A DNA stretch of 8,423 nt, from the NCBI GenBank assembly GCA_027296805.1, contig JAPUIR010000194.1:1-8423 (forward strand). Direction: 5' to 3'. Positions 6,264-8,423 of this stretch are shown one piece after another. The notes under the pieces are model-generated. The model searched no databases and was not told the DNA's origin. It was given only the letters and a program-made list of their open reading frames with translations. The position numbers and the translations under genes were made by a program. How positions within the stretch are numbered: position 1 is the stretch's first letter; the number at the start of each line of letters is the position of its first letter. Source of the stretch: Chloroflexota bacterium (GTDB taxonomy: Bacteria > Chloroflexota > Dehalococcoidia > Bin125).

Positions 6264-7478
6264 TCAGACCCGGTGGCACTTCGTGAAGTGCTCGGGCTGG
6301 ATCTCGCGCCACTCCGGATCCTCTTCACGACAGATATCGATCGCGATCGGGCAGCGGGTGTGGAAGTTGCAGCCCGGCGGCGGCGCCAGCGGCGAGGGCA
6401 CATCGCCGGTCAGGACGATGCGCTCCCGGCTGCGCTCCACGGTGGGGTCCGGAATGGGCACGGCCGAGATCAGCGCCTGGGTGTAGGGGTGCAGCGGCTG
6501 ATCGTAGAGCGAGTCGCTGTCGGCCAGCTCCACGATCTTGCCCAGGTACATCACCGCGATGCGGTGGCTGATATGCCGCACGACTGAGAGGTCGTGGGCG
6601 ATGAAAAGATATGTCAGCCCGTAGTCGGACTGGAGATCCTCCATGAGGTTGATGATCTGGGCCTGAATGGAGACGTCCAGCGCCGAGACCGGCTCGTCCG
6701 CCACGATGAAGGCCGGCTCCACGGCCAGCGCCCGAGCGATGCCGATGCGCTGTCGCTGGCCACCGGAGAACTCATGGGGATAGCGGCTGGCGAAGAACGG
6801 GTTCAGCCCCACTGTCTCCAAGATCTCCCGCACCCGCTCCTTCCGCCGCCCCTTGTGCAGGCCGTGAATCGCCATCGGCTCCCCCACGATCGAACCCACG
6901 CTCATGCGGGGGTTCAGGGACGCGTAGGGGTCTTGGAAGATCATCTGCATGCGACGGCGGTACGAGCGCAACACGCGGCCCTTGACCGTTGTCAGATCGA
7001 CGGGGCCTTCGCCGTTCGAACTGGGCGGCGGGGCGCTTGTGTCGCCACCACTGCTGGCCACCCCGTGCATGTGCTGCGACTCGTGCATCCAGACCTCGCC
7101 CGCCGTGGGGCGATAGAGCTGGAGAATGGCCCGGCCCGTGGTGGACTTGCCGCAACCCGATTCGCCCACCAGACCCAGCGTCTCGCCCTCTTTGACATAG
7201 AACGAGAGGCCATCCACGGCCTTGATGTCGGCGACTTTGCGCTGGATGAACAGCCCCGACGTGACGGGGAAGTACATCTTGAGGTCTTTGACCTCGAGCA
7301 AGGTGTTCGTGTGCGGCTCGCTGCGCAGCGATTCGGACGTGGGAGCGGTCGCGACCGCGGCCGAATCGGCGACGGCGCTCGCAGCGCGTCGCAAATCCTC
7401 CGGCGTCATCGAGCCCGCTTCGGCCTCGCCCGAGGCGCTCTCCGGTGTGGTCTGTTCGCCGTCGTTCGTGCTGACCAT
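6264..7478 (-). CDS. Peptide/nickel-type ABC transporter ATP-binding protein, DppF/OppF-like
   Basis: This is one of two ATPases that would drive a Dpp/Opp-type peptide (or nickel) importer from the cytoplasmic face. From the ATG at 7478 it has 404 residues. It shows Walker [10 protein letters not shown] (105-113), Q-loop FQDP with Gln182, signature [15 protein letters not shown] (237-251), Walker B FIVADEP (257-263), D-loop SALD (265-268) and His295 as H-loop. The C-terminal oligopeptide-transporter extension has Cys370, 376, 383 and 401, a pattern reported to bind an iron-sulfur cluster in related DppD proteins. Two oddities stand out: about 57 Ala/Ser/Glu-rich residues precede the domain (LLEVKDLK at 60-67), and about 20-25 extra residues, starting with HESQHMHG and then Ser/Gly/Pro-rich, sit between Walker A and the Q-loop. 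GGAAGG lies 9 nt upstream of the ATG, and the DppD-like stop is only 5 nt away, so the two form an operon. The frame extends to 7610 without family similarity; that longer start is rejected. Confidence 0.93.
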   Translation of the reverse strand: MVSTNDGEQTTPESASGEAEAGSMTPEDLRRAASAVADSAAVATAPTSESLRSEPHTNTLLEVKDLKMYFPVTSGLFIQRKVADIKAVDGLSFYVKEGETLGLVGESGCGKSTTGRAILQLYRPTAGEVWMHESQHMHGVASSGGDTSAPPPSSNGEGPVDLTTVKGRVLRSYRRRMQMIFQDPYASLNPRMSVGSIVGEPMAIHGLHKGRRKERVREILETVGLNPFFASRYPHEFSGGQRQRIGIARALAVEPAFIVADEPVSALDVSIQAQIINLMEDLQSDYGLTYLFIAHDLSVVRHISHRIAVMYLGKIVELADSDSLYDQPLHPYTQALISAVPIPDPTVERSRERIVLTGDVPSPLAPPPGCNFHTRCPIAIDICREEDPEWREIQPEHFTKCHRV

Positions 7479-7483
7479 CGTCC

Positions 7484-8423
7484 CTAGCCTTCCGTCCCAG
7501 CAGCGCTGAGGACCTTCGCGCGGGCCTCCGCGAACACTTCGTCGTGATGCCAGCAGGCCGCCCGGTGGTCGGGCGCGACTTCCACCAGCTCCGGGCGCTC
7601 GTTGCGGCACTGATCGGTGGCGAAACGGCAGCGCGGCGCGAAGGAGCAGCCGGGCGGGAGGTTCGTCAGGTCTGGGGGCGAGCCCTCGATCGGAATCAAG
7701 CGCCCTTCGCGGACGTCGAGGCGCGGCACCGATTCCAGCAGGCCCAGCGTATACGCGTGCTGCGGCTCGTGGTAAATCGCCGTCGCCGGCCCCATCTCCA
7801 CGATGCGGCCGCCGTACATCACGTTGACGCGATCCGCGTACCGCGCCACGACGCCCAAGTTGTGGGTGATCACGATGACCGCGGTGCCCAGCTCCCGGCT
7901 CAGCCGGGCCATGACCTCAAGCACCTGCGCCTGAATCGTCACGTCCAGCGCCGTCGTCGGCTCGTCGGCCAGCAGAAGCTTGGGATCACAGGACAGCGCC
8001 ATCGCGATCATCACGCGCTGGCGCATCCCGCCCGAGAATTGGTGCGGGTAGTCAAAGAGGCGCTCCTCCGCGGCGGGGATGCCGACCATGTGCAGGAGTT
8101 CGACGGCACGCGCATTGGCTTGCGACATTTTGAGGTGGAGGTGGAGCTGGAGCGCTTCAGTCAGCTGCCGCCCGATCGTGAGGACCGGGTTGAGGGAGGT
8201 CATCGGTTCCTGAAAGACCATCGCGATGTCGTTGCCGCGGATCTCGCGGATGCGCTGGTCGTCCACCTCGAGAATGTTCTCGCCGTCGAACCAGACCTCG
8301 CCCGCCACGATCTTGCCGGGCGGGTTGGGGATCAGGCGCATGAGTGAAAGGGCGCTGACGGACTTGCCGCTGCCGCTCTCGCCCACCAGCCCGAGCGTCT
8401 CCCCGGGCTGCATCTCGTAACTG
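7484..8423 (-). CDS. Peptide/nickel-type ABC transporter ATP-binding protein, DppD/OppD-like (partial, N-terminus outside window)
   Basis: This is the partner ATPase of the same importer. The 312 residues visible begin [12 protein letters not shown], in the middle of the strand before Walker A. The Met at 8413 is therefore internal and about 30-40 N-terminal residues lie past the right edge. Counting from the first visible residue: Walker A GESGSGKS (14-21), Q-loop VFQEP with Gln71, signature [15 protein letters not shown] (129-143), Walker B LLLADEP (149-155), TALD (157-160) and His187 in ITHN as H-loop. The C-terminal extension has Cys259, 265, 272 and 290, the same four-cysteine pattern as its partner. 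The [10 protein letters not shown] and GGMRQR signatures are typical of DppD/OppD, while the downstream gene has the [10 protein letters not shown] and GGQRQR of DppF/OppF. The heterodimer order D then F is the usual operon order. Substrate cannot be told from ATPases alone. Confidence 0.95.
   Translation of the reverse strand, partial: SYEMQPGETLGLVGESGSGKSVSALSLMRLIPNPPGKIVAGEVWFDGENILEVDDQRIREIRGNDIAMVFQEPMTSLNPVLTIGRQLTEALQLHLHLKMSQANARAVELLHMVGIPAAEERLFDYPHQFSGGMRQRVMIAMALSCDPKLLLADEPTTALDVTIQAQVLEVMARLSRELGTAVIVITHNLGVVARYADRVNVMYGGRIVEMGPATAIYHEPQHAYTLGLLESVPRLDVREGRLIPIEGSPPDLTNLPPGCSFAPRCRFATDQCRNERPELVEVAPDHRAACWHHDEVFAEARAKVLSAAGTEG

Noticed and set aside
5111..6286. 391-residue plus-strand open frame opposite lepA
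   Set aside because: It is a shadow frame of lepA, whose GTPase motifs are unmistakable.
6594..7487. 297-residue plus-strand open frame opposite the DppF-like gene
   Set aside because: It is a shadow frame with Arg/His-rich composition and no domain.
8411..8413. ATG at 8413 as the start of the DppD-like gene
   Set aside because: Codons before it (Ser-Tyr-Glu) continue the conserved strand leading into Walker A, so the gene runs past the window edge.

Overview
The window is GC-rich bacterial chromosome carrying mostly housekeeping genes. There are no insertion sequences, CRISPR arrays, tRNAs or rRNAs. A large (about 267 nt) signal recognition particle RNA with a complete Alu domain rules out groups that have only the short 4.5S form. 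Together with high GC, an rsmA-ispE pair, weak or absent Shine-Dalgarno sequences and Dpp-type ABC genes, it points to a high-GC lineage such as Chloroflexota or a deep-branching Firmicutes-like group. That placement is inference, because no marker was searched.

Layout. Positions 1-711 (minus) hold ispE, cut by the left edge. Positions 708-1559 (minus) hold rsmA (ksgA), which overlaps ispE by an ATGA junction. Positions 1560-1807 are a non-coding stretch with two strong hairpins. Positions 1808-2074 (minus) are the SRP RNA gene, with a good sigma70-type promoter at 2082-2111. A divergent pair on the plus strand follows. The first gene (2226-3752) is an unrecognised protein with a nuclease-like C-terminal domain and a very acidic tail. 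The second (3733-4305) is a small P-loop kinase-like protein whose start lies inside the first gene. This pair runs head-on into lepA (4307-6187, minus) with one base between the stop codons. Upstream of lepA on the same strand are two ATP-binding subunits of a peptide/nickel-type ABC importer: a DppF-like gene (6264-7478) and a DppD-like gene (7484-8423, N-terminus outside the window).

How they fit together. SRP RNA, RsmA and LepA act in protein synthesis and targeting: membrane targeting of ribosomes, 16S rRNA dimethylation, and ribosome back-translocation or assembly. IspE is a step in MEP isoprenoid synthesis. The two ATPases would power one heteromeric peptide importer whose permease and binding-protein genes should lie past the right edge.

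I did not find a clear new multi-gene system. The features most worth a second look are the 2226-4305 gene pair, the altered apical loop of the SRP RNA, the structured SRP-rsmA spacer, the insertion in the DppF-like ATPase, and two genes whose -10-like boxes suggest leaderless transcripts.
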